A stretch of 64,000 nt of DNA. Source: Oenococcus sp. UCMA 16435. Lineage in GTDB: Bacteria > Bacillota > Bacilli > Lactobacillales > Lactobacillaceae. The position numbers were made by a program, and so were the translations under genes. The notes beneath the pieces are model-generated. The model was not told where the DNA came from. It was given only the letters and a program-made list of their open reading frames with translations, and made no database searches. The stretch lies in NCBI GenBank assembly GCA_004010835.2, contig CP030868.2, positions 1,426,001 through 1,490,000 of the forward strand. The letters are read 5' to 3'. Shown one piece after another: positions 45,094 to 54,002 of the stretch (positions are counted from its first letter, which is position 1; each line of letters opens with the position of its first letter).

Positions 45094-46467
45094 TTATCTA
45101 GTTTTTTTAACTATGACTCCTTCTTTAATAGTGCGAACAGCAAAGGCTCCTATAAGCAGAACGATTCCAGCAATTAACATCATAGCTGGTTGAGAATGGC
45201 CAACCAATGGGAAAATAGCGAAACTCAAAACGGAAGCCAGAATTTGTGGAACACATATCCCAATATTGAACAATCCTAGATATGCACCTTCGTTTTTACC
45301 GTTTAACGATGAAGTTAGTAGCGTGAATGGAATAGCACAAATAGTAAAATAGCCAATTCCAAACAGAATGAATGCTCCTACATCTAACCATTTGTTGGTA
45401 ATGAAAGCAACAGAACCAATTCCAATTGCCCCAACGGCAAGTCCGAACGAATACCATTTTTTCCTGGAATTTTGATTAGCTTTGGCATAAATTAATCCCC
45501 AAACGATGCCAGAAATACTTAGAACGGCAGTTAAAACACCATACCAATTGCCAGCCGCTTGGTAACCCGCTGAGGCAGCATTAGTTGTATGCCAAACATT
45601 CTTTGCTATAGTTCCTGTAGTGTAAGTCCAACTATACATAATGGTGAACCAACTAAATAATTGTACTAAGTTAATCGTCCAAAATGCTTTTGGCGCCGTC
45701 TTTAGCAGATTCCATAGTGAAGCAGATTTCTTAGGTGCAGTTGTGTCGATGCCATGGTACTTAGCATAGTGGAGAGGATCGTATTCTTTAACGTTGAAAA
45801 CAGTCCAGAAACTGGTAATTAGTAAAATAGCAGCGGAAACCAAGTATGCCCATATAACTGTGTTTGGTACAACCCCTTTTTTTGCAATATTGGACATGCC
45901 CAGCCAAGTAAAAATAAATGGTAATAAAGTAGCTAAGATTCCACCAGCATTAGAGAAAACCTGTTGCCAAGACCAAGCAAAGTTTTTTTGCTTATTATTA
46001 ACCATATCTCCAACAATCATTTTGAATGGTTGCATGCAAATATTTGAAAACAAATCCATAAAGCATACTGCAAAAGCAGCATAGATCATAGCTATTAGGG
46101 AACCATAACCAAAACCCATTGATCCTGTAAAGGGCAGCATAATCAGCACCAATGCTGCAACTGGCGCGGCAAATAATAGGTATGGCATTCTTCGACCAAA
46201 TTTATTCCAAGTTCGGTCAGAGTATTTACCAATCAATGGTTGAACTATCATTCCCATTAATGGTGGAAAGATGAAGAAGAAACCCAAATTATCTGGGTTA
46301 GCACCTATAGTTTGAAAAATCCTACTCATTTGTGAACTTTGTAGTGAAAATGCCATATTAACACCTAAGAAACCGAAGGTAATGGCAAATATGGTTTTTA
46401 TTGGTAAGTCTGGTAAGCCGGTGTCAACATCGACATGTTTTGTATTTTTTGTAGTTTTTTTATCCAT
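45094..46467 (-). CDS. malT: MFS sugar transporter, SLC45/MalT-like
   Basis: A 457-residue permease with 12 predicted membrane helices. Seen: FGFLGVNMAFSLQSSQMSRIFQ near residues 32-53, GMIVQPLIGKYSDRTWNKFGRRMPY near 71-95 with the SDRTW..GRRMPY loop shared by SLC45/GPH sucrose and maltose symporters. A proton-coupled maltose or isomaltose carrier is most likely. AGGGGAGG lies six to eight bases before the ATG. It is downstream of the GH13 gene by 29 bases on the same strand, so both are one transcript controlled from the operator at 48235. The gene symbol reflects likely role, not a proved match. Confidence 0.8.
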   Translation of the reverse strand: MDKKTTKNTKHVDVDTGLPDLPIKTIFAITFGFLGVNMAFSLQSSQMSRIFQTIGANPDNLGFFFIFPPLMGMIVQPLIGKYSDRTWNKFGRRMPYLLFAAPVAALVLIMLPFTGSMGFGYGSLIAMIYAAFAVCFMDLFSNICMQPFKMIVGDMVNNKQKNFAWSWQQVFSNAGGILATLLPFIFTWLGMSNIAKKGVVPNTVIWAYLVSAAILLITSFWTVFNVKEYDPLHYAKYHGIDTTAPKKSASLWNLLKTAPKAFWTINLVQLFSWFTIMYSWTYTTGTIAKNVWHTTNAASAGYQAAGNWYGVLTAVLSISGIVWGLIYAKANQNSRKKWYSFGLAVGAIGIGSVAFITNKWLDVGAFILFGIGYFTICAIPFTLLTSSLNGKNEGAYLGLFNIGICVPQILASVLSFAIFPLVGHSQPAMMLIAGIVLLIGAFAVRTIKEGVIVKKTR

Positions 46468-46496
46468 TAGTTAATCCTCCCCTCTGAAAAGCATTA

Positions 46497-48179
46497 TTAA
46501 AATTTATAAACTTTAGCTTCATATGCGCGAATAATATCATGCTTGTCGTCTTTATAATTACTAATTATTAATTTCGCATTTGTTGGAACGTTGTAATGCC
46601 GTTCCACTTGTTGATCTGTGTAATTTAAAATTACCAATAGAGTTGTTTTGCCATCTTTTCTGGTATAGGCAAAGATTTGATTATCGTTTTCGTTACTGGA
46701 AACAAGTTCATACTTACCATCTGTGATTACTGCAAGAGTGTGTCGCAAATGAATTAACTTTTGATAGTAGTAGAAAATGGAATCCTGATCTGCTAAAGCA
46801 TTTTGAACGTTGATTTTACTGTAATTGGAGTTAACCTTTAACCATGGTTCGTGATTACTAAAACCAGCATTTTTGCTGTTTTCCCATTGCATTGGTGTCC
46901 GGGCATTATCACGAGAGTGCAACGCAAGGTAATGTAACATTGTTTTACTATCCAGCAAGTGTTGATCATCAACTAGTTGATGATAGGCGTTGACCGATTC
47001 AAGATCGCTGTATTCACTTAACTTATCGAAATAAATATTAGTCATTCCGATTTCTTCGCCCTCATAGATGTATGGAGTTCCCTGCATCATGTGGGTCATT
47101 GTAGCCAACATTTTTGCTGATTTTATTCGGTAATCTTCTGTTGTATCATTTCCAAATCTTGAAACCATCCGTGGCTGATCATGATTATTCCAATAAAGAG
47201 AGTTCCAAGCCTTACCATAGAGATTTAATTGCCACTTCGTTAGATTGTCACGTAGTTCCTTCAATGGAACTTTTTTATCGCTCCATTTACCAAGTACTGG
47301 ATTATTGTTTTCATCAAGACTCATATGCTCGAATTGGAAGACCATATTCAATTCTTCGCCGCTCAGGTTGGCATATTTTTCAGCATCAGTTGGGGTAGCC
47401 CCTGGTGTCTCACCTACTGTAACCATTTTGTGTTTAGCCATCACATTACGATTCATTTCTTGTAAGAACTCATGAACGCGTGGACCATTGGCCACGATCG
47501 GCTGCACATTGGCATATTTTTCATCTGCATTTTTCTTACCATCAGGTAAACCAGCTGGTTTTGATATCAGATTGATAACGTCCATTCTGAAACCATCAAC
47601 TCCTTTATTGGCCCAAAAATTCATCATATTGTAAACCGAATGACGAACTTTTGTGTTTTCCCAATTCAAATCAGCCTGTTGAGGTGCAAAAAGATGTAAA
47701 TAGTACTGCCCGGATTGTTTATCATACTTCCAAGCTGGGCCGGAGAAATAAGAACCCCAGTTATTTGGTGCGCTGTCATTTTTACCATCGCGCCAGATAT
47801 AATAATCACGATATGGATTATCTTTGCCTTTCTGTGATTCTTGGAACCATTTGTGTTCATTTGATGTATGGTTAACAACCAGATCCATCACGATTTTTAA
47901 CCCTAGGCTATGTGCTTTGTTTAGTAGTTCTTCAAAGTCTTTCATATTACCAAAGTCAGGATTAATAGCTTGATAGTCGCTGATGTCATACCCGTTATCA
48001 ACTTGTGGCGACTTGTAAATTGGATTTAGCCAAATAATATCAACACCCAATTTTTCGATATAGTTCAGATGATTGATAATACCTTGTATATCACCAATCC
48101 CGTCATTGTTACTATCTTGGTAACTTTTTGGATAGATCTGATAAACAACTGAATTATTCCACCAATGATTATTTCGCAT
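46497..48179 (-). CDS. malL: oligo-1,6-glucosidase / alpha-glucosidase, GH13 subfamily
   Basis: Cytoplasmic GH13 enzyme of 560 residues. Seen: conserved region I DLVVNHTSNEH near 99-109, nucleophile Asp200 in GFRMDVINLIS (region II), acid/base Glu257 in VTVGETPG, region IV NNHDQPRMVSRFG, and the N-terminal WWNNSVVYQIYPKSYQDSN typical of oligo-1,6-glucosidases. The residue after the nucleophile is Val (Val201), which in this subfamily marks preference for alpha-1,6 links such as isomaltose; enzymes for alpha-1,4 links usually have Thr or Ala. AAGAAGG lies before the ATG. First gene of a two-gene unit with the permease. Confidence 0.9.
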   Translation of the reverse strand: MRNNHWWNNSVVYQIYPKSYQDSNNDGIGDIQGIINHLNYIEKLGVDIIWLNPIYKSPQVDNGYDISDYQAINPDFGNMKDFEELLNKAHSLGLKIVMDLVVNHTSNEHKWFQESQKGKDNPYRDYYIWRDGKNDSAPNNWGSYFSGPAWKYDKQSGQYYLHLFAPQQADLNWENTKVRHSVYNMMNFWANKGVDGFRMDVINLISKPAGLPDGKKNADEKYANVQPIVANGPRVHEFLQEMNRNVMAKHKMVTVGETPGATPTDAEKYANLSGEELNMVFQFEHMSLDENNNPVLGKWSDKKVPLKELRDNLTKWQLNLYGKAWNSLYWNNHDQPRMVSRFGNDTTEDYRIKSAKMLATMTHMMQGTPYIYEGEEIGMTNIYFDKLSEYSDLESVNAYHQLVDDQHLLDSKTMLHYLALHSRDNARTPMQWENSKNAGFSNHEPWLKVNSNYSKINVQNALADQDSIFYYYQKLIHLRHTLAVITDGKYELVSSNENDNQIFAYTRKDGKTTLLVILNYTDQQVERHYNVPTNAKLIISNYKDDKHDIIRAYEAKVYKF

Positions 48180-48234
48180 AATTATTTAGCCTTCTTTTTA
48201 TGAATTAACAAAAAATTAGAAATATAAAAATGTA

Positions 48235-48248
48235 TGTAAACGTTTACG
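48235..48248. promoter_or_regulatory. cre/LacI-family operator before malL-malT
   Basis: TGTAAACGTTTACG; the inner GTAAACGTTTAC is a perfect palindrome and 13 of 14 positions match cre. It lies between the likely promoter (TTGATT and TAAACT on the minus strand, 48258-48287) and the gene. Confidence 0.6.
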
Positions 48249-48289
48249 CCGTCTACAATTTCAGTTTAGTATCGTCATTTTGAAAATCA

Positions 48290-48640
48290 AGGGTTTCTCA
48301 GCAAAATAAGAAGATAATTTGTCAAAAATTATAAATCAAAAAATATAATTAAAAATAATATAAATTAATATAATATGATATTAATTTATTAGGGTTTAAA
48401 CGAATAAGTTATATATATTATTTTGTTTGTTGATAAGGCTAACGTTTAATATTTTACGATTTGTTTTTAGCCTGTCCTTTTTATTGTACAAACTCTAATT
48501 ACTGGCAGTTTATATTTCTATTTTTTGCCTATTGAATTTAGTAAGAGTTTTGAATATTTTTTATTGGGCTGTCAATCGTTTTGTAGACCAATGGCAGTTT
48601 ACCTAACATAAAAATTGAAAATGCTAAAAAGGAAGGACTA
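48290..48640. other. AT-rich intergenic region
   Basis: Roughly 350 bases of very AT-rich DNA between the divergent alpha-glucoside and PTS units. It contains an AAGGCTAA / TTAGCCT inverted repeat (about 48436-48475) and no supported gene. No sigma-54 type -24/-12 element for the PTS genes was found. Confidence 0.4.
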
Positions 48641-48646
48641 AAATTC

Positions 48647-48679
48647 ATGCATGTATTAATAAGAGAATTAGTTGGGTAA
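48647..48679 (+). CDS. possible ten-residue leader ORF before the PTS operon
   Basis: ATG at 48647 preceded by AAGGAAGG reads MHVLIRELVG and stops 30 bases before the EIIB start. It may be a translated leader or a remnant of a lost first gene. Only the ribosome site supports it. Confidence 0.25.
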   Translation: MHVLIRELVG

Positions 48680-48709
48680 TTTTATTTGATTGATAAGAAA
48701 GGGAGAAGA

Positions 48710-49195
48710 ATGTCAATTGTAGCAGTAAGAATTGATGGTCGGTTGTTGCATGGGCAAGTGGCTAATATGTGGACCGGCGTTATCAAGCCTAGCAGAATCA
48801 TGGTTGTTGATAATTCTACGGCGAATTCGGATATTGAAAAGGCCGCTATCAAATTAGCTCGACCTGCTGGGGTGAATTTAAGTATTTTAAGCGAAGATCG
48901 AGCGATCGACCATATCGTTAATGGCCGTTACGACAGTCAAAGGGTTTTTATTTTAGTTCGCAGGCCTAAAGTTTTGCTGGACATGATCGATGGCGGCGTC
49001 GAGATTAATGAGATTAATGTTGGCAATATGTCTCAAGCCAGTGGAACTAAGCCGTTGACCAAATCGATTAATATCGTTCAAGCCGACATCGATGCATTTA
49101 ACGTTTTACATGAAAAAGGAATCAAAATGACGGTGCAGATGGTACCAAGCGATCCGGCAGCCGATTTGATGCAGTTATTAAAGAAGTTTGGTTAA
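48710..49195 (+). CDS. PTS mannose/sorbose-family EIIB component
   Basis: Soluble phosphotransfer domain of 161 residues that passes phosphate from EIIA to sugar. Seen: VAVRIDGRLLHGQVANMW near residues 4-21 with the phosphorylated His14, NVGNMSQASGTKPL near 103-116. The ATG at 48710 has AAGGGAG five bases before it; an in-frame start at 48686 lacks one. First gene of an EIIB-EIIC-EIID-EIIA unit. The sugar is not determined by sequence; mannose, fructose, sorbose or an amino sugar are possible. Confidence 0.9.
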   Translation: MSIVAVRIDGRLLHGQVANMWTGVIKPSRIMVVDNSTANSDIEKAAIKLARPAGVNLSILSEDRAIDHIVNGRYDSQRVFILVRRPKVLLDMIDGGVEINEINVGNMSQASGTKPLTKSINIVQADIDAFNVLHEKGIKMTVQMVPSDPAADLMQLLKKFG

Positions 49196-49222
49196 ATTTG
49201 ATAAAAAAGAGGGGATGAAATT

Positions 49223-50158
49223 ATGAGTGGGAATATCTTGCTTTGGCAAGTGATTATATTAACTTTTTATTCTATGTATCAGATTATTGATGATCTGACT
49301 TTTATTTCTTCGTTGGCCCAGCCAGTTTGGGCCGGTTTGATAACGGGTGTTGTTATGGGGGATATGACAAAGGGATTGATTATTGGAGGAAGCCTTCAAC
49401 TGACAGTCCTTGGCGTTGGAACTTTTGGCGGAGCTTCGAAAATAGATGCAAATTCAGGCACAATTTTAGCGACGGCTTTTTCCATTAGTTCAGGAATGAA
49501 TGCTCAAACTGCCGTTGCCGCAATTGGTGTTCCAGTGGCTTCTTTGATGATCGAAACGGATGTTTTGGGCAGACTTACGAATACTTATTTTCAACATCGT
49601 ATAGATAGAACGATTGAAGAAGAAAATTATCACGCTTTTGAACGAAACTATTTATACGGTGCAATTCCCTGGGCACTATCGCGTGGAATTCCGGTTTTTA
49701 TCGCGTTACAGTTCGGTGGCGGCATTGTTACCGAAATTGTGAAGGTACTTGATACGCAAATGGTTTGGTTAAGTAATGGACTTGCAACGGCTGGTGCTTT
49801 GCTTCCAGCGGTTGGCTTTTCGATCCTACTTCGCTATCTTCCTGTTAAAAAACATTTTGCTTATTTGATTTTAGGATTTACCTTAACCGCTCTTTTAACT
49901 ACAGTCTTCACAAATGTTCAAACATTAGGAACTGCCATGGCGAAAGTTTCGAGCAGTTTTTCGAATAATTTCAGCGCCCTTCCGATGGTTGCTATTTCTC
50001 TAATTGGTTTTTCATTTGCTTTGAACGCTTATAAACGGGATGTCGGTAACTTACCGCCTTCTGAAGATTCACAACAGGACCGGCCTTCACAGTCGGCACA
50101 AATTGATCCGAAAAATAATAACGATGAGGATGGTGAAATCAATGGCGACGAAGACTAA
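49223..50158 (+). CDS. PTS mannose/sorbose-family EIIC component
   Basis: Membrane channel subunit of 311 residues. Seen: about eight hydrophobic segments, QPVWAGLITGVVMGDMTKGLIIGG near residues 33-56 and LGVGTFGGASKIDANSGTILATA near 62-84, the EIIC-Man signature. The last 40 residues are hydrophilic and acidic (DSQQDRPSQSAQIDPKNNNDEDG), longer than usual. The ribosome site GAGGGG is good. Its end overlaps the start of EIID by 17 bases. Confidence 0.9.
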   Translation: MSGNILLWQVIILTFYSMYQIIDDLTFISSLAQPVWAGLITGVVMGDMTKGLIIGGSLQLTVLGVGTFGGASKIDANSGTILATAFSISSGMNAQTAVAAIGVPVASLMIETDVLGRLTNTYFQHRIDRTIEEENYHAFERNYLYGAIPWALSRGIPVFIALQFGGGIVTEIVKVLDTQMVWLSNGLATAGALLPAVGFSILLRYLPVKKHFAYLILGFTLTALLTTVFTNVQTLGTAMAKVSSSFSNNFSALPMVAISLIGFSFALNAYKRDVGNLPPSEDSQQDRPSQSAQIDPKNNNDEDGEINGDED

Positions 50159-50960
50159 ATACGAATTAACAAAAAAAGATTTCCGGCAAATGAATCGACG
50201 TAATCTTTTTTTGAATCAGTTGGGCTGGAATTATGAAAAAATGCAGGGTTCAGGATATCTGTTTATCGTTCTGCCTCAACTAAGAAAAATTTATGGTGAT
50301 CATACGCCTGAACTCAAACAAGCAATGAGAACGCAAAATCAGTTTTTTAATACAAATCCATATTTGAATACCACGATTCAAGGTCTTGATATTGCTCTTG
50401 AAGAAAAACGGGGAATCACTTCATTGGAAACTGTCTCGGGCTTGAAAAATGGTTTGATGGGCCCGGTTGCAGCAATCGGAGACACAATCTTTGCTTCTTT
50501 GATTCCGGCTATTATTGGTGCCATTGCGGCTAACATGGCTGTCCAGGGTAATCCTTCCGGAGTATTTCTATGGTTGGCCGTCAATATAGCAATTATGTAT
50601 TTTCGCTGGATTCAATTGGAATTTGCTTATAAGGGTGGTGTTAATCTTGTTACCAAATTACAGGGTGAAATGAACGCTTTAACTAATGCAGCGACTTTGC
50701 TTGGTGTTTACGTTGTCGGCGCTTTGATTGCAAGTCTCGTAAATATTGATGTTCCTTTTGTTGCCCACATTGGTAAAATGACAGTCAATCTGCAGAATGA
50801 ATTGGATATGATTATGCCAAAACTTATTCCGGGATTGGCCGTTGGTATTATATACTGGCTGTTGGGACGCAAACGAATGACTTCGACTAAAGCAATTTTT
50901 ATTGTGATTATTGTAGCGGTTGTTTTTTCAGCTCTTGGAATCTTAGGAAAAGCCGCTTGA
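50142..50960 (+). CDS. PTS mannose/sorbose-family EIID component
   Basis: Second membrane subunit, 272 residues, forming the transporter with EIIC. Seen: LTKKDFRQMNRRNLFLNQLGWNYEKMQGSGY near the N-terminus, FFNTNPYLNTTIQGLDIALEE near 65-85, and LKNGLMGPVAAIGDTIFASLIPA near 99-121, the EIID signature. The frame is open to 50040 but that lies deep inside EIIC; the ATG at 50142 with GGTGA and GAGG upstream gives the family start. Confidence 0.9.
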   Translation: MATKTKYELTKKDFRQMNRRNLFLNQLGWNYEKMQGSGYLFIVLPQLRKIYGDHTPELKQAMRTQNQFFNTNPYLNTTIQGLDIALEEKRGITSLETVSGLKNGLMGPVAAIGDTIFASLIPAIIGAIAANMAVQGNPSGVFLWLAVNIAIMYFRWIQLEFAYKGGVNLVTKLQGEMNALTNAATLLGVYVVGALIASLVNIDVPFVAHIGKMTVNLQNELDMIMPKLIPGLAVGIIYWLLGRKRMTSTKAIFIVIIVAVVFSALGILGKAA

Positions 50961-50988
50961 TCGAATAGAATGGATTAAGGAGTTAAAA

Positions 50989-51408
50989 TTGAAGTTAATA
51001 TTAGTAAGTCATGGACCCTTATCGTCAGCAATTTTGCAAAGTGCTGAAATGATTGTTGGCAAGATCAAAGGAGTTACGGCTTTAAGTCTAACTCCGGATA
51101 TGAGTCCAAATGAGCTGCAACAAAAAATTGAAGCAGAAATAAGCAAGATCTCGGCTGATGAACAAATTGTTGTCGCGCTTGATCTATTAGGAGGAACTCC
51201 GGCTAACGTTACGACCAAGATATTGGCTGCTTATCCACAAATCAATGTACTTACAGGAATGAATCTTCCAATGATAATTGAATTTGCTAATCAACAGCTT
51301 TTGGGAGGCAAACTGAATTTTTCTCAGTTGCTTTCAATGGGCCAAGATGGGGTTACAGATATCAAACAACAGTTGAAGAATTCCGATGAGGACGAAGATG
51401 AAGTTTAA
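50989..51408 (+). CDS. PTS mannose/sorbose-family EIIA component
   Basis: Cytosolic EIIA of 139 residues, phosphorylated by HPr. Seen: LILVSHGPLSSAILQSAEMI near residues 3-22 with the phosphorylated His8, VALDLLGGTPANVT near 62-75, and TGMNLPMIIE near 90-99. The start is TTG with AAGGAG six bases upstream, an unusual but well supported choice. Last gene of the operon, followed by a terminator. Gene order with EIIA last is less common than EIIA first. Confidence 0.88.
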   Translation: MKLILVSHGPLSSAILQSAEMIVGKIKGVTALSLTPDMSPNELQQKIEAEISKISADEQIVVALDLLGGTPANVTTKILAAYPQINVLTGMNLPMIIEFANQQLLGGKLNFSQLLSMGQDGVTDIKQQLKNSDEDEDEV

Positions 51409-51409
51409 T

Positions 51410-51440
51410 AAAAAAGCTGGTCATTAAGACCCGCTTTTTT
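51410..51440. terminator. bidirectional terminator
   Basis: AAAAAAGC-GGTC / GACC-GCTTTTTT hairpin between convergent PTS and serine hydrolase genes. Confidence 0.85.
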
Positions 51441-51451
51441 ATTATCTGACT

Positions 51452-52465
51452 TTATATGGATTCCGGATGTCCATAGAACAAAGCAATTGCCATCAACCTG
51501 TAACTAAGCCAGCGCCGGTTCTCTCGTGTTGGGTAAACACGATTTGTTAAGCAGACAAAGGCACTTTGATTAACCAAATTCAAAGCAATCGAAGTTCCGG
51601 TGAAACCTGTATGCCACAATGTTTTACCAGCTGGGGTCATCCAACAACGCCAGCCAAGCGTTCGTCCGTTTGCAACGGAATTATCTAATATTGAAAAGGC
51701 TGTTTCTGGCAGGATTTGTTGGCCGTTATAATAGCCCTTGTGTAAATACATTTGTGCAAAACGGGTTAGGTCGGTCAGTGTCGAGAACAATCCGGCGTGT
51801 CCACTGACGCCATCCAACAAATGGGATTTTTCATCATGAACCTCTCCTCGAATAATTCCACCTCGTTTGGCTTGTTTTTCGGTCGGAACGAAGATATTTC
51901 GATCAGCTTTCGGATTATAGGAAGTATCCGTCATGCCAATAGGTAAAAAAATATGTTCTTGGAGACTTTTTGATAAATCTCCATCGATTTTTTGAATAAT
52001 CCAACCTAATAAAATAAAATTCAGGTCTGAATAAATTATTTTTGTATCGGCCGGGCAAAGTTGGGGCATATCTTTAACTGCTTGTATTAAAGCTTCTTTA
52101 CTGAAATTCCAAACATTTTTGATGTCGGCACGCAAACCACTTCTGTGCAGTAAAAGCTGTTTGATCGTAATTTCGGGTTTGTTTACATCATTTATGAATT
52201 TTCCAACCGGATCTTCTAAATTTAGTTTTCCTTCTGAAAGCAGCTGCAGGATTCTAGTTGTGGTTCCGACTACTTTTGTCAATGAAGCCAGGTCGTAACG
52301 CATATTGGCTTTCAAAGCAATTGCATCTTTATTTTTTCCTTGAAAACCAAGATAATGATACTCATTTTGATCTGGTGCTATCAATGAATATGAAACACCG
52401 TAAACAGCCTTATTGCTGATTGCGCTGCGCATTAGTTCTGATATTGCCTGACCATTTTCAATCAT
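51452..52465 (-). CDS. serine hydrolase, beta-lactamase class C-like
   Basis: Penicillin-binding-fold serine hydrolase of 337 residues. Seen: SxxK active site in YDLASLTKVVGTT near residues 58-70, the YxN element IYSDLNFILLGW near 144-155, and HTGFTGTSIAL near 287-297 in place of the KTG box. Likely a D,D-peptidase or esterase acting on cell-wall material; no signal peptide is visible, so it may act inside the cell. I place the start at 52465 (MIENGQAI) because GGAG lies eight bases upstream; the ATG at 52483 has no ribosome site. Confidence 0.82.
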   Translation of the reverse strand: MIENGQAISELMRSAISNKAVYGVSYSLIAPDQNEYHYLGFQGKNKDAIALKANMRYDLASLTKVVGTTTRILQLLSEGKLNLEDPVGKFINDVNKPEITIKQLLLHRSGLRADIKNVWNFSKEALIQAVKDMPQLCPADTKIIYSDLNFILLGWIIQKIDGDLSKSLQEHIFLPIGMTDTSYNPKADRNIFVPTEKQAKRGGIIRGEVHDEKSHLLDGVSGHAGLFSTLTDLTRFAQMYLHKGYYNGQQILPETAFSILDNSVANGRTLGWRCWMTPAGKTLWHTGFTGTSIALNLVNQSAFVCLTNRVYPTRENRRWLSYRLMAIALFYGHPESI

Positions 52466-52719
52466 AATTTCTGCTCCATTCATTGATTACAGCTGCTGCT
52501 CTGTCGAAGTTATTCAAGAGGAGCACTTCTTAAATTTGGCCGCTTTCGATTATTACAATCGATTGCTGCTATTGAGTCAATACAAATCATCATAGGATTT
52601 TTTGATTTAGTTATCAATTCATTTATCCGGCTGATCTCTTCTTCAGCGATTTTTCTTCTACCGGTGATAGAGATAATTTTGTCGTTGGCAGCTAGGCTTG
52701 CTTTGGCGGCTTCTTTTTT

Positions 52720-52728
52720 TGCTATGAT
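52720..52728 (+). promoter_or_regulatory. extended -10 of the leaderless MFS gene
   Basis: TGC-TATGAT (TATGAT at 52723-52728), six bases, then the ATG at 52735. Confidence 0.5.
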
Positions 52729-52734
52729 TAAAAA

Positions 52735-53979
52735 ATGAAAAACAGCTTGAAACAGCAAATTTTTGATGTTGTTACTGGCAGTCTTATTAGTACTTTGGGT
52801 TCTGCTTTATTCGAGTTTGGTGTTGGGCTCTATTTATTAAAAAAGACCGGCTCTTCGGCTCAGTACGCCCTGGTTTTAATGATTGGCCCAATCGTGATGC
52901 TCGCACTGCTGCCGATTTCCGGTAGTATTATTGACCGTTTTGATCACGCAAAAATAATTCGTTTTAGCCAAATAATCAACGTAATCTCTTTGCTTCTTTT
53001 TTCATTTTTCTATTTTATTGCTGTTAAATTTTTCTTATTGGAAATTTTAATTTTGGTGATTATTTTACGAGCAACCGGTTTATTTATCAGCAACACGCTT
53101 AATGCATCTTTGCGTAATCTAATTCCAATTAAAAGCCTGCATCGAGTCAATTCTTTGAATCAGACTGGAGCATCGATTGCCAACATTCTCAGTCCAGTCT
53201 TAGGAGCAGTGTTGTTCAGTTTACTACCCTTTGAGATGTTTGCCTTAGTTCAGTTTGTAACCGAATTTTTGGCAATGCTCTTGTTTCTCCGCTTGAATTT
53301 CAAATTTGTAGATAACGAACCAACTATCAAAATAATTCACGATCAGCATATTTGGAAAGATTTCGCTGCCGGATTAAACTATGTTCGTCTCGAACATTTA
53401 CCGCGTTTAGCAACTTTATCCAATGTTGTTACGAATTTCTTCATTGCCAGTATTAATGTCGGCATGGCTTTCACTGAAGTCACTTTTTTGCACATGACCA
53501 ATGGCCAATTTGGTTTTACTGAAATGTCTTTTGGCGTTGGCATGTTGCTCGTTGGACTTTTTTTATCTGTGCAGCCGCAATTTCGTTTTCCAGCTCGTGC
53601 TTCAATGATTGCTGCGGTTATTTTAGGTCTAACTTTGATTCCTTTTGGTATTCCGGAATGGTTTCACACTAGTCATTTGATTAATGTTGGATTATTTGCT
53701 TTTTATAATTTTATTGCCGGTATCCTGGTTGTTATTAAACAGACTCCGATTCTGTCACTGCTGCAAACCGAGGTTCCCACTACTATGCAGGGACGTGTAT
53801 TTACTTTGCAAACAACATTAGGAGCTCTTTTAAGTCCTTTGGGAGCAGCTGTTTATGGAATTTTATTTGGAGTATTTACCCCTGCACCAATCTATACAGT
53901 TACCGGTTTGTTAATGGCAGGACTATTGGTGTGGCTGATGTTTCGCTATCGGGATGTTATGAATATAACGATGAAATAA
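52735..53979 (+). CDS. MFS transporter (efflux type)
   Basis: A 414-residue major-facilitator protein with about 12 helices. Seen: LISTLGSALFEFGVGLYLLKKTGSS near residues 16-40, the motif-A-like loop LPISGSIIDRFDHAKIIRFSQ near 58-78, and a long cytoplasmic loop around 190-220. It resembles the EntS/MdtG-like group of drug or metabolite exporters; the substrate is unknown. No ribosome site; extended -10 six bases before the ATG. The 250 bases upstream have no convincing gene. It converges on the isoleucine epimerase gene with 23 bases between stops. Confidence 0.82.
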   Translation: MKNSLKQQIFDVVTGSLISTLGSALFEFGVGLYLLKKTGSSAQYALVLMIGPIVMLALLPISGSIIDRFDHAKIIRFSQIINVISLLLFSFFYFIAVKFFLLEILILVIILRATGLFISNTLNASLRNLIPIKSLHRVNSLNQTGASIANILSPVLGAVLFSLLPFEMFALVQFVTEFLAMLLFLRLNFKFVDNEPTIKIIHDQHIWKDFAAGLNYVRLEHLPRLATLSNVVTNFFIASINVGMAFTEVTFLHMTNGQFGFTEMSFGVGMLLVGLFLSVQPQFRFPARASMIAAVILGLTLIPFGIPEWFHTSHLINVGLFAFYNFIAGILVVIKQTPILSLLQTEVPTTMQGRVFTLQTTLGALLSPLGAAVYGILFGVFTPAPIYTVTGLLMAGLLVWLMFRYRDVMNITMK

Positions 53980-54002
53980 AAGCACTCGTAGTTGTTTTTG
54001 AT

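Noticed and set aside
48290..48709. Sigma-54 promoter for the mannose-type PTS operon
   Set aside because: No TGGCA-N7-TTGC element with correct spacing was found.
52510..52758. 82-codon open frame on the minus strand overlapping the MFS start
   Set aside because: It begins inside the MFS coding sequence on the opposite strand, has no ribosome site and no recognisable domain, and overlaps the MFS promoter. It may be a gene remnant but the evidence is too thin.
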